Shown: positions 13,759 through 22,797 of the stretch, piece by piece
Position numbering within the stretch: the first letter of the stretch is position 1
How the letters are laid out: every line of letters begins with the position of its first letter
Made by a program: the position numbers and the translations under genes
DNA from: a virus
Direction: 5' to 3' (one strand)
Length of the DNA: 41,766 nucleotides
IMG/VR virus record: IMGVR_UViG_3300031652_000009
Span: 1-41,766 of that record
The notes under the pieces: model-generated
Seen by the model: the letters and a program-made list of their open reading frames with translations, nothing else
The model's database searches: none
Told to the model about the DNA's origin: nothing

Positions 13759-15230
13759 TTCATAGATCCGAATTATTAAATAAGTATGATATCAATACAT
13801 GTATTGATATTCTGGATTATGACTTAGATAAATTAATATTAGATGAAGAATTATATAAATTTAAAACCGCTCAAGAATTTAGTGATAATAAAGATTATGA
13901 TGAAGAAATCACTATTAATTTTGATGATTTAATAGGTGATACTTTTATAGATGTTGTAGATGATATCATAGATAAGAAACATCTAAATTATATATTTAAA
14001 GGTGGTAGAGGATCTTTAAAAGGGTCTTTTGTATACTTGAACACTATTGCAGAATTGCAAGAAGATGCTAACAATGGAAAAGTTACTCATTGTGTAGCAT
14101 TAAGAAAAGTTAAAGATACTATCAGGGATAGTATTTTTACCAATTTGATTTGGGCAATAAATATTTTAAATTTACAAAATGAATGGGATTATCAATTATC
14201 ACCGCTCAAAATATGGAATAAAAAAAACGGTAACATAATTTTATTCAGGGGTTGTGCTAACCAATTAGATCATAAAAAAATTAAATCAATAAAATTTACT
14301 GAAGGATATTGCAAGATTGCAATATTTGAAGAAACAACGGAATTTGCTGGAATGGATGAAATTGATGATATTATACAATCATTAATCAGGGCTGGTGATG
14401 AAGCATTAATATTTATGATGTATAATCCCCCACCATCTAAGTCTAATTGGATCAATGATTATATAAGAGAATTGAAAAAATTAGAAAAAGAAGGTATTGG
14501 GAATGATGTATTAATACATCATTCCACTTATGAAGATATAGGAGATCCCAAGCAAGAGAATTTTTTAGGTAAAAAGTTTATAGAAAAAGCTAAACAGGTA
14601 GAAAAAATAAATCCTAAAAAATATCGACATGTTTATCTTGGAGAAGAAACCGGTGAAGGTTTAGAAATATACCCGGAATATGATCCAAGAACTAAAAAAG
14701 GTTTATTAGAAATCCGGGAAATTTCAGATGAAGAAATCAAAAATTTTGTAACTGTTCATAGAGGTATTGATTTTGGATATAGTCACGCCACCTGTTATAG
14801 TGAGGTATTTTGGCATGAGTTATCCGAAACTATATATATATTTGGTGAGGTTTACTTGTATAAAGCTAGTAATTCGACATTAATTAGGTCCATAAAAAAG
14901 AAAGCTAAGAACTTTTTAATTACTGGTGATAGTGAAGATCCTAGAACTATAAACGAGTTTAATAAAAGTGGATTGAATGTAATAGGGGCAAAAAAAGGCC
15001 CTGACAGTAAAGATCATGGTATTAACTGGTTGAGAGGTGTAAGAAGGATTATTATAGATCCAAAACGATGCCCTAATATCGCTGATGATTTTCAAACATA
15101 TGAATATGAAAAAGATCCGAAAACAGGTAAAATCATATATGAATTTCCTGATGAACCCGATGGGTCGGCATCTGTTAGGTACGCTCTAGAAAGAATCATA
15201 ATTAGAAGCAATTGGGAATTTTTTAAATAA
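13755..15230 (+). CDS. terL: Terminase large subunit (PBSX-type)
   Basis: A 491-residue packaging motor. ATPase: GGRGSLKGS (83-91) in the Walker A position, Walker B KIAIFEE (187-193) and coupling motif MMYNPP (221-226). Nuclease (RNase H fold): GIDFGYSH with D339, ITGDSEDP with D392, and a third acidic residue near D469. The Walker A is odd: family members usually read GGRGSGKS or GGRGSxKS, whereas here the residue after the lysine is glycine and the serine is one place later. Residues 1-75 are acidic and longer than usual. It cuts and pumps DNA into proheads through the portal. Confidence 0.9.
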   Translation: MIHRSELLNKYDINTCIDILDYDLDKLILDEELYKFKTAQEFSDNKDYDEEITINFDDLIGDTFIDVVDDIIDKKHLNYIFKGGRGSLKGSFVYLNTIAELQEDANNGKVTHCVALRKVKDTIRDSIFTNLIWAINILNLQNEWDYQLSPLKIWNKKNGNIILFRGCANQLDHKKIKSIKFTEGYCKIAIFEETTEFAGMDEIDDIIQSLIRAGDEALIFMMYNPPPSKSNWINDYIRELKKLEKEGIGNDVLIHHSTYEDIGDPKQENFLGKKFIEKAKQVEKINPKKYRHVYLGEETGEGLEIYPEYDPRTKKGLLEIREISDEEIKNFVTVHRGIDFGYSHATCYSEVFWHELSETIYIFGEVYLYKASNSTLIRSIKKKAKNFLITGDSEDPRTINEFNKSGLNVIGAKKGPDSKDHGINWLRGVRRIIIDPKRCPNIADDFQTYEYEKDPKTGKIIYEFPDEPDGSASVRYALERIIIRSNWEFFK

Positions 15231-15251
15231 ATTTTAAAGGAGATATATAAG

Positions 15252-15494
15252 ATGAATGAATCTAAAGTAGAAGAACTAAAATATAAAGGGTGTTCTATAA
15301 AATTAACTGATGGTAGGACTCGAAGAACGTTTACACTTAGTGAATTTGCAATTAAAAAACTGATTGATTTATGTGAAAAGGAAAATATTTCACAAAATGC
15401 AATGATTGAAAAAGCTGTAAATAATTATAAAGATAACACAAAAATAAAATATAATAAGTGCGCCATAAAATTTGGCGAAGATGGAGGTATTTGA
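15252..15494 (+). CDS. Ribbon-helix-helix DNA-binding protein
   Basis: An 80-residue protein whose centre fits the Arc/MetJ ribbon-helix-helix pattern: RRTFTLSEFAIKKLIDL (strand and helix 1), KENISQNAMIEKAVNNY (helix 2 with the Ser cap). It forms dimers that bind operator DNA through the strand. AAGGAGATATATAAG precedes the start. Position between terminase and the Acb2-like gene suggests regulation of this late cluster, but its operator is not identified. Confidence 0.7.
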   Translation: MNESKVEELKYKGCSIKLTDGRTRRTFTLSEFAIKKLIDLCEKENISQNAMIEKAVNNYKDNTKIKYNKCAIKFGEDGGI

Positions 15495-15495
15495 T

Positions 15496-15849
15496 ATGAA
15501 TGTTAAATATTTGTATAAAGGAACACAAAATTATACAACTATAGAATATTTAAAAGATCCTAAATATAATGCACCAAATGATTATAAAATTACTAATTCT
15601 AAAACTACACAATATTTAAGTACTTTACATTTTCAAGAAGGGTCTATAAAAGATGTTGGTGTAAATGGTATATTCATGGAGGATCTTATTAATATTTGCA
15701 TTGATAGGCTTGAACATTATCAAACTTCTGAATTTAGTTGTAAAGAAAACATGTACGCTATTCACCATTTAAACTTAGCTTTAGAATTTTTAAATAAAAG
15801 AACGAATGATCGAATTAAAAGAGGTGTACAAGGTACATATAAAAAATAA
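15496..15849 (+). CDS. Acb2/Tad1 hairpin-domain protein (candidate anti-CBASS/anti-Thoeris sponge)
   Basis: A 117-residue protein. ATG 15496 is chosen because GGAGGT lies just upstream. Residues from about 45 match a small phage family annotated with the Acb2/Tad1 hairpin domain: STLHFQEGSIKDVGVNGIFM, EDLINICIDRLEHYQ, CKENMYAIHHLNLALEFL and the C-terminal NKRTNDRIKRGVQGTYKK. Studied members form hexamers that bind cyclic di- or trinucleotides or gcADPR-type signals and so silence CBASS or Thoeris defence. Many homologues lie, as here, between terminase and portal and are untested. The family call is from pattern recall; the anti-defence role is inference. Confidence 0.7.
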   Translation: MNVKYLYKGTQNYTTIEYLKDPKYNAPNDYKITNSKTTQYLSTLHFQEGSIKDVGVNGIFMEDLINICIDRLEHYQTSEFSCKENMYAIHHLNLALEFLNKRTNDRIKRGVQGTYKK

Positions 15850-15860
15850 GAGGTGTTATT

Positions 15861-17228
15861 ATGTCAAAAGAACTATTGGAACTCATCAAACAAGATAAGG
15901 AACTAAAAACAGGTTCTTTAAAATATGCAGGTCGTAAATATTATACTTATAATCCCATTATGAATTTAATGGAAGATGATTATGAATATTATATAAAAGA
16001 CAATATGCAATATAAAGTTAAAAATAATAAGAAAAACGAAATTTATATCAACTATTTCAAAATGTTAGTTACTCAAAAGATTGATTATCTTTTGAGTAAA
16101 AAACCATCTTATGATAAACAATTTGATAATCAAGGATTTAATGTTTTTACAATGTTAGATACCATGATATTAAATTCAAGTTTGGATTCTCGATCATGGT
16201 TACATGTTTATATTTCTAATAATAAATATCAATATATAGTCGTTAAAGACATGGAAATAATACCGTATTATTCCCCGGATGGTAAAATCCTAAATAGAAT
16301 TATACGGTATTATAACGAGAGTGATAAATTAGATAAAAAAGAAATATTGCATATTGAGGACTGGTCATTGGATGGTGTTAAAAGATATGCTTATAAAAAT
16401 AATACGATATTAGATGAATCAATCGATTCTCATTATGTTCTAAATGAATATACCGGAGATCAATTAGAACAGTCGGTATTTTCCAATTTCCCTATGATCC
16501 CTTTTATTCCATTATGGAACAACAAGGATCATACCTCTGATTTATATGATATACATTGTTTGATTGTAGCTTATAATTCAATAGCTACTGGATTTATAGA
16601 TAATATCAAAAAGTTCCAGGAAGCTTTATTGATATTAAGAGGTTATATAGGCGACAAAGAAAGTATCAAAAAAATAATGAGAGAGATGCAAGAATCAAAA
16701 GGAATATCAGTTGATAAAGATGGTGATGCCGGATATATAACCGTAGATATACCAGTTGAAGCTAGACAGGTTTTAATGGATATTTTAAGGGATGTAATAT
16801 TCTTATTAGGTCGTGGCGTAGATCCTTCAAAATTAGCAGAAGGAACAAATATAACGAATACTGTCATAAAAAGTCGTTATATACAGTTAAATTTTAAAGG
16901 TGCAGACTGTATAAAAAGAGTTATTGAATTCTATGATAAATTTATAGAATTTATGAATATGGTAACACCTTATACATTCAATAATGATTTGGAATTTAAT
17001 ATATCAATGTTGATTAATGAATCAGATGTTATCGACAATTGTCTTAAATCCCAAAACATGGTATCACAAGAGACAATTTTAAAGAATCATCCGTGGGTCG
17101 AAGATCCAAAAGAAGAATTAAAAAAAGTAAATGAAGAAGAAAAAGAAAGACAAAAATTATATGATGATTCACTGTTTAACATGAATGATAAGAATAAAAA
17201 TAAAAATATAAATGACAATAATAAGTAA
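15861..17228 (+). CDS. Portal protein (SPP1 gp6-like)
   Basis: A 455-residue protein in the portal position after terminase. Recognisable elements: YYTYNPIMNLMEDDYEYYIKD, NYFKMLVTQKIDYLLSKKPS (early helical region), IEDWSLDGVKRY, NFPMIPFIPLWNNKDHTSDL and a long stem and crown helix followed by a charged Asn/Lys-rich C-terminus. The SPP1-type portal forms a dodecamer at one capsid vertex through which DNA enters and leaves. It is the last gene before array B. Confidence 0.88.
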   Translation: MSKELLELIKQDKELKTGSLKYAGRKYYTYNPIMNLMEDDYEYYIKDNMQYKVKNNKKNEIYINYFKMLVTQKIDYLLSKKPSYDKQFDNQGFNVFTMLDTMILNSSLDSRSWLHVYISNNKYQYIVVKDMEIIPYYSPDGKILNRIIRYYNESDKLDKKEILHIEDWSLDGVKRYAYKNNTILDESIDSHYVLNEYTGDQLEQSVFSNFPMIPFIPLWNNKDHTSDLYDIHCLIVAYNSIATGFIDNIKKFQEALLILRGYIGDKESIKKIMREMQESKGISVDKDGDAGYITVDIPVEARQVLMDILRDVIFLLGRGVDPSKLAEGTNITNTVIKSRYIQLNFKGADCIKRVIEFYDKFIEFMNMVTPYTFNNDLEFNISMLINESDVIDNCLKSQNMVSQETILKNHPWVEDPKEELKKVNEEEKERQKLYDDSLFNMNDKNKNKNINDNNK

Positions 17229-17242
17229 AAATATAAATTACT

Positions 17243-17776
<534 letters not shown>

Positions 17777-17806
17777 GGTTAAAAAAAAAATAGTACGTGT
17801 GTTTTT

Positions 17807-17875
17807 AATCATCAAATCATATATTTATTGATGATTTGTGCTAAGATTATATTATACTCGTCGAATATATCGACG
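17807..17875 (+). promoter_or_regulatory. Candidate promoter and operators of the capsid operon
   Basis: AATCATCAA (17807-17815) is inverted as TTGATGATT (17828-17836). Within the latter, TTGATG could be a -35, followed after a long 19-base spacer by TATACT (17853-17858). CGTCGA/TCGACG (17859-17864 with 17870-17875) forms a palindrome over the expected start point. A smaller hairpin CGTC/GACG follows before the scaffold ribosome site. Confidence 0.45.
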
Positions 17876-17916
17876 TTAAATAAAAATCGTCTTAGGACGT
17901 AAAAAAGGAGAAATAA

Positions 17917-18549
17917 ATGAGTAAGAGAATTAAGGCTAAATTAGGGGATGAAAAATATAATAAGCTTAAAGAATTATTAGGTGATGATATTCGTTTGGAT
18001 GATATTGATATAATACCGAATAATTATGTTACCAAAAATCGTTTTGATGAAGTTAATACCGAAAATAATTCCAATAAACAAAAGTTAACATCATTTGAAA
18101 ATAAAGATAAAAGTATTAAAAAACTGTTAGAAGATACTAACAGTGAAAATGTTGAAAACCTTGTAAATTCTTATAAGAGTTTAGAAACTACCCATAAGGA
18201 CGAAATAAAAAATATACAGTCCAGTAATGATAATGAGATAACAAACCTTAAAAAATCGTACATGGTTAAAGATTTTTTAAGGGATAATGGGGTAACAAAA
18301 TCAAAAAATGTGGATCTTCTTTTTAAATCGATTAATTTAGAAAATATTAAATTAGAGAATGATAAACTTATTGGGGCTAGTGATATTTTAAAAAGTATGA
18401 AAGAAGATTATAGTGAATTATTCACAAAAACTAAATTAGATAGTAAACCGCCAAAAGATACAAATAATTTGGGTGGTGATGATTCGGATAATTCCGATGC
18501 TGGATCAGGTGATATTTTTGACCAGTTGGTTCAGGGATACGAATTATAA
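17917..18549 (+). CDS. Capsid scaffold protein (Gp20-like)
   Basis: A 210-residue protein immediately before the major capsid gene. It has the typical scaffold make-up: a short N-terminal domain (KYNKLKELLGDDIRLDDIDI), a long coiled-coil-like middle (about 45-110), a conserved-looking helical region (MVKDFLRDNGVTKSKNVDLL) and an acidic, disordered tail ending in a short helix (FDQLVQGYEL) that should bind the capsid protein. Scaffolds guide prohead assembly and leave before packaging. AAAGGAGAAATAA precedes the start. Confidence 0.8.
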   Translation: MSKRIKAKLGDEKYNKLKELLGDDIRLDDIDIIPNNYVTKNRFDEVNTENNSNKQKLTSFENKDKSIKKLLEDTNSENVENLVNSYKSLETTHKDEIKNIQSSNDNEITNLKKSYMVKDFLRDNGVTKSKNVDLLFKSINLENIKLENDKLIGASDILKSMKEDYSELFTKTKLDSKPPKDTNNLGGDDSDNSDAGSGDIFDQLVQGYEL

Positions 18550-18578
18550 AAATGAAAAATGAAAGGTGTTGATTTTAC

Positions 18579-19463
18579 ATGGCTATGTCATACGCAAAAA
18601 AATATTTAAATTATTTTGATGATGTATATAAAGTAGCTTCAGTAACAAGATTGCTAGAAACGCCACAAATGGCGGTTGAATTTAAGGGTAATAATCAGGT
18701 ATTAGTAAATACCATGACTTTATCTGGTAACTATGACTATTCTAAATCGTCAGGATATACCGGTGGTACAGTTAGTAATGCATGGGTAGCGTATGAATTA
18801 GAAATGGATCGAGGATTAAAGATCCCGATCGATGCAGTTGATTCAGATGAAGCAAGAGTAACAGCGGCAAAAATCCAAGATACTTATCTTAGGACAAAGT
18901 TTTTTCCTGAGCTAGATCTATATAGATTTACTAAAATCTATTCGGATCTAAATGGAAGTGCTGTAAGTGGTACTAATATTGTCGAAGGAACAATGACAAA
19001 TGATAATATAGTTAATTCATTAGATGCAGGGATTCATTTAATGAATGATGCAGAAGTACCAAAAGAAAATAGGATTATATTTATCTCTGAAACTTCTTAT
19101 AGAAGATTAAAGGGATCAGGTGAATTCTTTAAAATTAAAGATGCTACAACTAAGTCTAGAATACTCGACCGTAGCGTAGAAGTATATGATGGTCACATAT
19201 TAATACCGGTACCACAATCAAGATTTAATACCGCCGCTACTTTTGGGGCTGGATCTAATACAACAACCGGTACAAATATTAATTTCATTATAGCTTTTGC
19301 ACCTGCTATAATGGCAATCATAAAAAGAAATGTATTAAGAATATTTACACCTGAACAAAATTTAGATTCTGATGGTTATTTAATGACAGCAAGACAGTAT
19401 CACGGTTGTAATCTTTATAGTAATAAAGTAGCTGGTGTTTACATAAACAAAGAAGCGGCTTAA
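18579..19463 (+). CDS. Major capsid protein
   Basis: A 294-residue protein with features of the HK97 fold: N-arm then FKGNNQVLVNTMTLSGNYDY (E-loop region), RGLKIPIDAVDSDEARVTAA (spine-helix region), IIFISETSYRRLKGSGEFFK and a VPQSRF plus LMTARQYHGCNLYSNKVAGV P/A-domain end. It is short for the family and preceded by a scaffold gene, so no delta domain is needed. The start follows a GAAAGGTG site. It should make up most of the icosahedral shell. Confidence 0.85.
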   Translation: MAMSYAKKYLNYFDDVYKVASVTRLLETPQMAVEFKGNNQVLVNTMTLSGNYDYSKSSGYTGGTVSNAWVAYELEMDRGLKIPIDAVDSDEARVTAAKIQDTYLRTKFFPELDLYRFTKIYSDLNGSAVSGTNIVEGTMTNDNIVNSLDAGIHLMNDAEVPKENRIIFISETSYRRLKGSGEFFKIKDATTKSRILDRSVEVYDGHILIPVPQSRFNTAATFGAGSNTTTGTNINFIIAFAPAIMAIIKRNVLRIFTPEQNLDSDGYLMTARQYHGCNLYSNKVAGVYINKEAA

Positions 19464-19485
19464 TGAAAGTTAGGAGGGAATGAAA

Positions 19486-20256
19486 TTGAGTAAAGCATTG
19501 ATTAGGGATCAAATGATTGGATATTATGAAAATGTGACAGATGAAGCCTTGCAAAATTTAAAAAATGGGAAATCATTTGATTTTAGTCAAATGAAAAATC
19601 ATTCCCTAATGGAAAAAATGGATAAATCATTATCCAATTTAAGAAATGATAGGCCTAAAATAAATCGATATTTAAATGATATGAATAAAATGGTAAATAT
19701 AGCTCAAAAGGATTATAATAAAACGCTTAATCGATTATTATCAACTGAGAATGATATCACAAGACAAAAAATACTTTCAGATTATGCAAATCATGGTATT
19801 CATGGTTTTACAGCTCGAAACGGTGCAAAATGGAACTTAGAAACTTATTCCAATATGTATACTACACATTGGAATAATGAATTTTTAAGGAGAAATTTAT
19901 TAGATAAAGTTGGAAATAATAAATATCAAAAAGTGGAAATATCCTCACATAATAATTCATGTCCTTTATGTGAACCATATCAGGGCAGAATTTTGACTAT
20001 GTCAGAATTTGAAGATGCCCAAACAGCCGGATTATTTCATATTAGATGCAAACATTATGCGATTCCTGTTCTTGAATTTGATATTAATGTCGATTTAAAA
20101 AAGGAAGCTAAGAATACAGAAAGTAAAATGTGGGATAATATAAACACCGAAACGTTATTTAGACGGTGGTTTAGACGTGCAATTGTGGCGTTTATTAGAA
20201 TTGAAATTGAAAAATGTAGGAAAAAATTATTAGAATATAAGGATGAGGAGGGTTAA
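19486..20256 (+). CDS. Minor head protein, Mu F/SPP1 gp7-like
   Basis: A 256-residue protein. I choose TTG 19486 (eight bases after GGAGG) over ATG 19480, which sits too close to that site. Residues about 145-195 carry the family's metal-binding signature: CPLCEPYQGRILTMSEF and HIRCKHYAIPVLEFD. In SPP1, gp7 enters the capsid with the portal and aids DNA ejection. The C-terminus is rich in basic and aromatic residues (RRWFRRAIVAF). Confidence 0.8.
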   Translation: MSKALIRDQMIGYYENVTDEALQNLKNGKSFDFSQMKNHSLMEKMDKSLSNLRNDRPKINRYLNDMNKMVNIAQKDYNKTLNRLLSTENDITRQKILSDYANHGIHGFTARNGAKWNLETYSNMYTTHWNNEFLRRNLLDKVGNNKYQKVEISSHNNSCPLCEPYQGRILTMSEFEDAQTAGLFHIRCKHYAIPVLEFDINVDLKKEAKNTESKMWDNINTETLFRRWFRRAIVAFIRIEIEKCRKKLLEYKDEEG

Positions 20257-20258
20257 AA

Positions 20259-20999
20259 ATGGTATATACAATCCCGGGGCAACTTGATTCGATTGGCGCA
20301 GGTTTATCAACTATTGATTCAACTGCATCAACTATTGCATCAACTGCTACTATTTTGGATTCAATAACTACAGTTCAATCAACTGCGGTATCAACTATAG
20401 GTAGTTCGGCAACTATAATTGATTCCACTGCAACTTTACTTGATAGTGTAGCGACTGACATTTCAGAAGCGGCAAGTAAAACAGATAGTGTTGGTGTTGT
20501 GGCTTCTACAGGAAATGCAAAAACAGATAGTGTTGGTGTTGTGGGTTCAACTAATGGATCAAAAGTTGATAGTGTTGGTGTTGTAGCTTCTACAGGAAAT
20601 TCAAAAGTTGATAGTGTTGGTGTTGTAGCTTCTACAGGAAATTCAAAAGTTGATAGTATTGGCGTTTTACAATCTACAACTGATAGTAAAGTTGTTTCTG
20701 TAGGTGTTATAAATTCGACTGTTAATTCTAAAGTATCATCTTTTGGTACTGCAAATGGATCAAAGGTTGATTCTGTAGGTACTTTACAATCTACAACTGA
20801 TAGTAAAGTTGTAAGTATAGCAACGTCACTAAGTACCGCAGATAGTAAAGTAGTTTCTGTAGGTGTTGTGGGTTCAACTAATGGATCTAAAATAGATTCG
20901 ACTGCTGTACTAATTAGTACATTAGAATCAAAATTAGATAGTCATATGGTTGTAACTAATTCAAAAATTGATTCAGTCGGCGTTGTGGCGGCGGCTTAA
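20259..20999 (+). CDS. Ser/Thr/Val-rich repeat protein, candidate head fibre or decoration
   Basis: A 246-residue protein composed almost wholly of degenerate 14-residue repeats such as SKVDSVGVVASTGN, encoded by 42-bp DNA repeats that are nearly identical between about 20478 and 20690. Start ATG with GGAGG upstream. Aliphatic residues recur at fixed intervals between Ser/Thr, consistent with a trimeric beta-helical or coiled fibre; there are no Cys and few aromatics. Its position after the minor head gene and before a glycosyltransferase suggests a surface fibre that is O-glycosylated. No family match can be claimed. It could also be a repeat-length-variable phase-evolving protein. Confidence 0.55.
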   Translation: MVYTIPGQLDSIGAGLSTIDSTASTIASTATILDSITTVQSTAVSTIGSSATIIDSTATLLDSVATDISEAASKTDSVGVVASTGNAKTDSVGVVGSTNGSKVDSVGVVASTGNSKVDSVGVVASTGNSKVDSIGVLQSTTDSKVVSVGVINSTVNSKVSSFGTANGSKVDSVGTLQSTTDSKVVSIATSLSTADSKVVSVGVVGSTNGSKIDSTAVLISTLESKLDSHMVVTNSKIDSVGVVAAA

Positions 21000-21024
21000 T
21001 ATAAAGTTAGGAGATTATGAAATT

Positions 21025-22065
21025 ATGAAAATTTGTCATGTATTACCATTTGCGCCATATAGATGCGGATTATATGAAGCGGCTAGAGATATGATTAAAG
21101 CGGATTACCTTATTGGAGGTCATGAAGTTATAATCATAGATGCCGGTATAATCAAAGATGGTAAAATGGTAGAAGAAGGCAAGGAAAATCAAATTGATAA
21201 TAGGACTGATTATAAATTAATAACTGATAATCTATTTAAAATAGATGAAGCTGATATTATTATTATGCATACTGGTTTGTCTGATAATATTTTAGTTAGA
21301 ACAGATGCCCCTTTAATTTGGGTGGTACACGGTCGACCGTTAGCATGTTTTAGACCAGAAATACAGGGAAAATCACAAGCCTATAGTTTGTATCATAATG
21401 TAAATAGATGGTCTAGAACTAAAAAAATGTTATACTTTTGGCCGGAATATATACCGCATTGGAAACCTATTTTCCAAGAAAAAAATCTATGTTTGGATTA
21501 TCCAGTTATTGATTCAAAACCATTTAATAAAAATCTTAAACATAATTTTTCTAGTACCGGAAAATATAATTTGATTCTTTGTGATGCTGATCGTGAGGAT
21601 TACGATATATACGAAACATTAATCGGTGTATTAGAAGCTTCAAAACATATTGAAGGTTTAAAATTACATATTTATGGTTTAGAATTTCCATTGAAAAATC
21701 CTTATAATATTTTATTAGGGATCATGAAAGATAAAGGTATATTAGGTGATTTATTACCGCGAACAACTGAATTAAATAAAGTGTTTAATTCTGGTGATTG
21801 TTTGATTACACCTAATCATATTATAACTCGTACTATAGGAGAAGCTATACAAGCAGGATTACCGATTATATGTCAAGAACCTAGTAAAGTTACACCTTAT
21901 AGTGCTAAGTTTAATGATACATTTAATTTAGTTTTAACTATTCAAGATTTTTGTGAGGATTTTGATGCTGGAATTAATTTAAATAATAAAGATTTAAAAG
22001 AAGGTATGAGTTTAACAAATTATTCAAATAAAATGGATAAGGTTTATAAAGAAATAAAGAAGTGA
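21025..22065 (+). CDS. GT-B fold glycosyltransferase (GT4-like)
   Basis: A 346-residue protein. ATG 21025 is preferred (MKICHVLPFAPYRCGLYEAA, the N-terminal nucleotide-fold strand and loop); upstream codons overlap the repeat gene. The C-terminal domain has NLILCDADREDYDIYETLIG, then TPNHIITRTIGEAIQAGLP and IICQE, fitting the E-x7-E sugar-nucleotide motif of GT4-type retaining enzymes. It lies inside the head/tail operon directly after the repeat protein, so a virion protein is the likely acceptor. It lacks signal or membrane segments, so it acts in the cytoplasm. Sugar specificity is unknown. Confidence 0.75.
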   Translation: MKICHVLPFAPYRCGLYEAARDMIKADYLIGGHEVIIIDAGIIKDGKMVEEGKENQIDNRTDYKLITDNLFKIDEADIIIMHTGLSDNILVRTDAPLIWVVHGRPLACFRPEIQGKSQAYSLYHNVNRWSRTKKMLYFWPEYIPHWKPIFQEKNLCLDYPVIDSKPFNKNLKHNFSSTGKYNLILCDADREDYDIYETLIGVLEASKHIEGLKLHIYGLEFPLKNPYNILLGIMKDKGILGDLLPRTTELNKVFNSGDCLITPNHIITRTIGEAIQAGLPIICQEPSKVTPYSAKFNDTFNLVLTIQDFCEDFDAGINLNNKDLKEGMSLTNYSNKMDKVYKEIKK

Positions 22066-22069
22066 TTTG

Positions 22070-22396
22070 ATGTATACATTTAGAAATTTGATACCTCAAT
22101 TTATAACACAATTACAAAAAAATGAAAAAGAAGCATTGAAGCAAGTAGGTATATTTGGCGAAAAGAAATTAAATAAATATTCGCCGGTTGATACCGGATT
22201 TTTAAAATCAAGAAATGATTATCAAACTGGTAATCATTATGTAGATATTGGAAATTATGGCTGTGATTATGCCATATTCCAAGAATTCGGAACTTATAAA
22301 ATGTCAGCCCATAGTTTTGTAAGACCCACAGCTTACAATCACACAAATGATATAAGTAGAATTATTGTGACTAATTTAAAGAAAGGGATGAGGTGA
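22070..22396 (+). CDS. Tail completion protein, HK97 gp10-like
   Basis: A 108-residue protein with the HK97_gp10 pattern: LNKYSPVDTGFLKSRNDYQ (the SPVDTGxL motif), YAIFQEFGTYKMSAHSFVRP (the YAxxxExGT and F-x-RP motif) and a helical end. It joins head completion and tail in siphoviruses. Start ATG 22070 with a short AAGTGA site. It overlaps nothing but follows the glycosyltransferase within four bases. Confidence 0.8.
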   Translation: MYTFRNLIPQFITQLQKNEKEALKQVGIFGEKKLNKYSPVDTGFLKSRNDYQTGNHYVDIGNYGCDYAIFQEFGTYKMSAHSFVRPTAYNHTNDISRIIVTNLKKGMR

Positions 22397-22400
22397 TTTT

Positions 22401-22778
22401 TTGGAATATGATGCATTAAAAATATATGTCAGTCAAAGATTGGCTAATTTGGCGACTATTCCAGTTACTAATAAAAAGCCGATAACCTCACCACCTTATA
22501 TAATTTATAAATTTACTGCTTGTGGTTATAATGTAAGACATAGAAAAGACTGGATATTAGAACTAGATTATTGGGATAATAAAGATGATGATACTGATAT
22601 TATCCAACAATCTATTTATATAAAAAATGGTAGAGAAGATTATATTGGTTTGAATAATAGTATGCAAAATGAAGATGATGGATTTTATATTTCAACAATA
22701 GAATTCGAGTCTCCTATAATTGAGATAGAAAGCGGTATATCTCATTATAATCAAAGATTTTTATTAAAAGTAGATTAA
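22401..22778 (+). CDS. Tail terminator protein
   Basis: A 125-residue protein in the tail-terminator position between the gp10-like gene and the tail tube. Start TTG 22401 follows GAGGTGATTT. The N-terminal helix (DALKIYVSQRLANLATIPVT), proline-rich strand (ITSPPYIIYKFT) and a beta-rich rest (WILELDYWDNKDD) fit SPP1 gp17/lambda gpU-type terminators, which cap the tail tube and set the head joint. Identified mainly by order and strand pattern. Confidence 0.6.
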   Translation: MEYDALKIYVSQRLANLATIPVTNKKPITSPPYIIYKFTACGYNVRHRKDWILELDYWDNKDDDTDIIQQSIYIKNGREDYIGLNNSMQNEDDGFYISTIEFESPIIEIESGISHYNQRFLLKVD

Positions 22779-22797
22779 TATGAAAGGAGATGTTTAA

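Noticed and set aside
20478-20700. 42-bp repeats considered as a CRISPR array
   Set aside because: There are no unique spacers; the repeats are in frame and encode 14-residue protein repeats.
20968-21024. N-terminal extension of the glycosyltransferase into the repeat gene
   Set aside because: The ribosome site AGGAG at 21009-21013 and the conserved-type N-terminus MKICHVLPF place the start at 21025.
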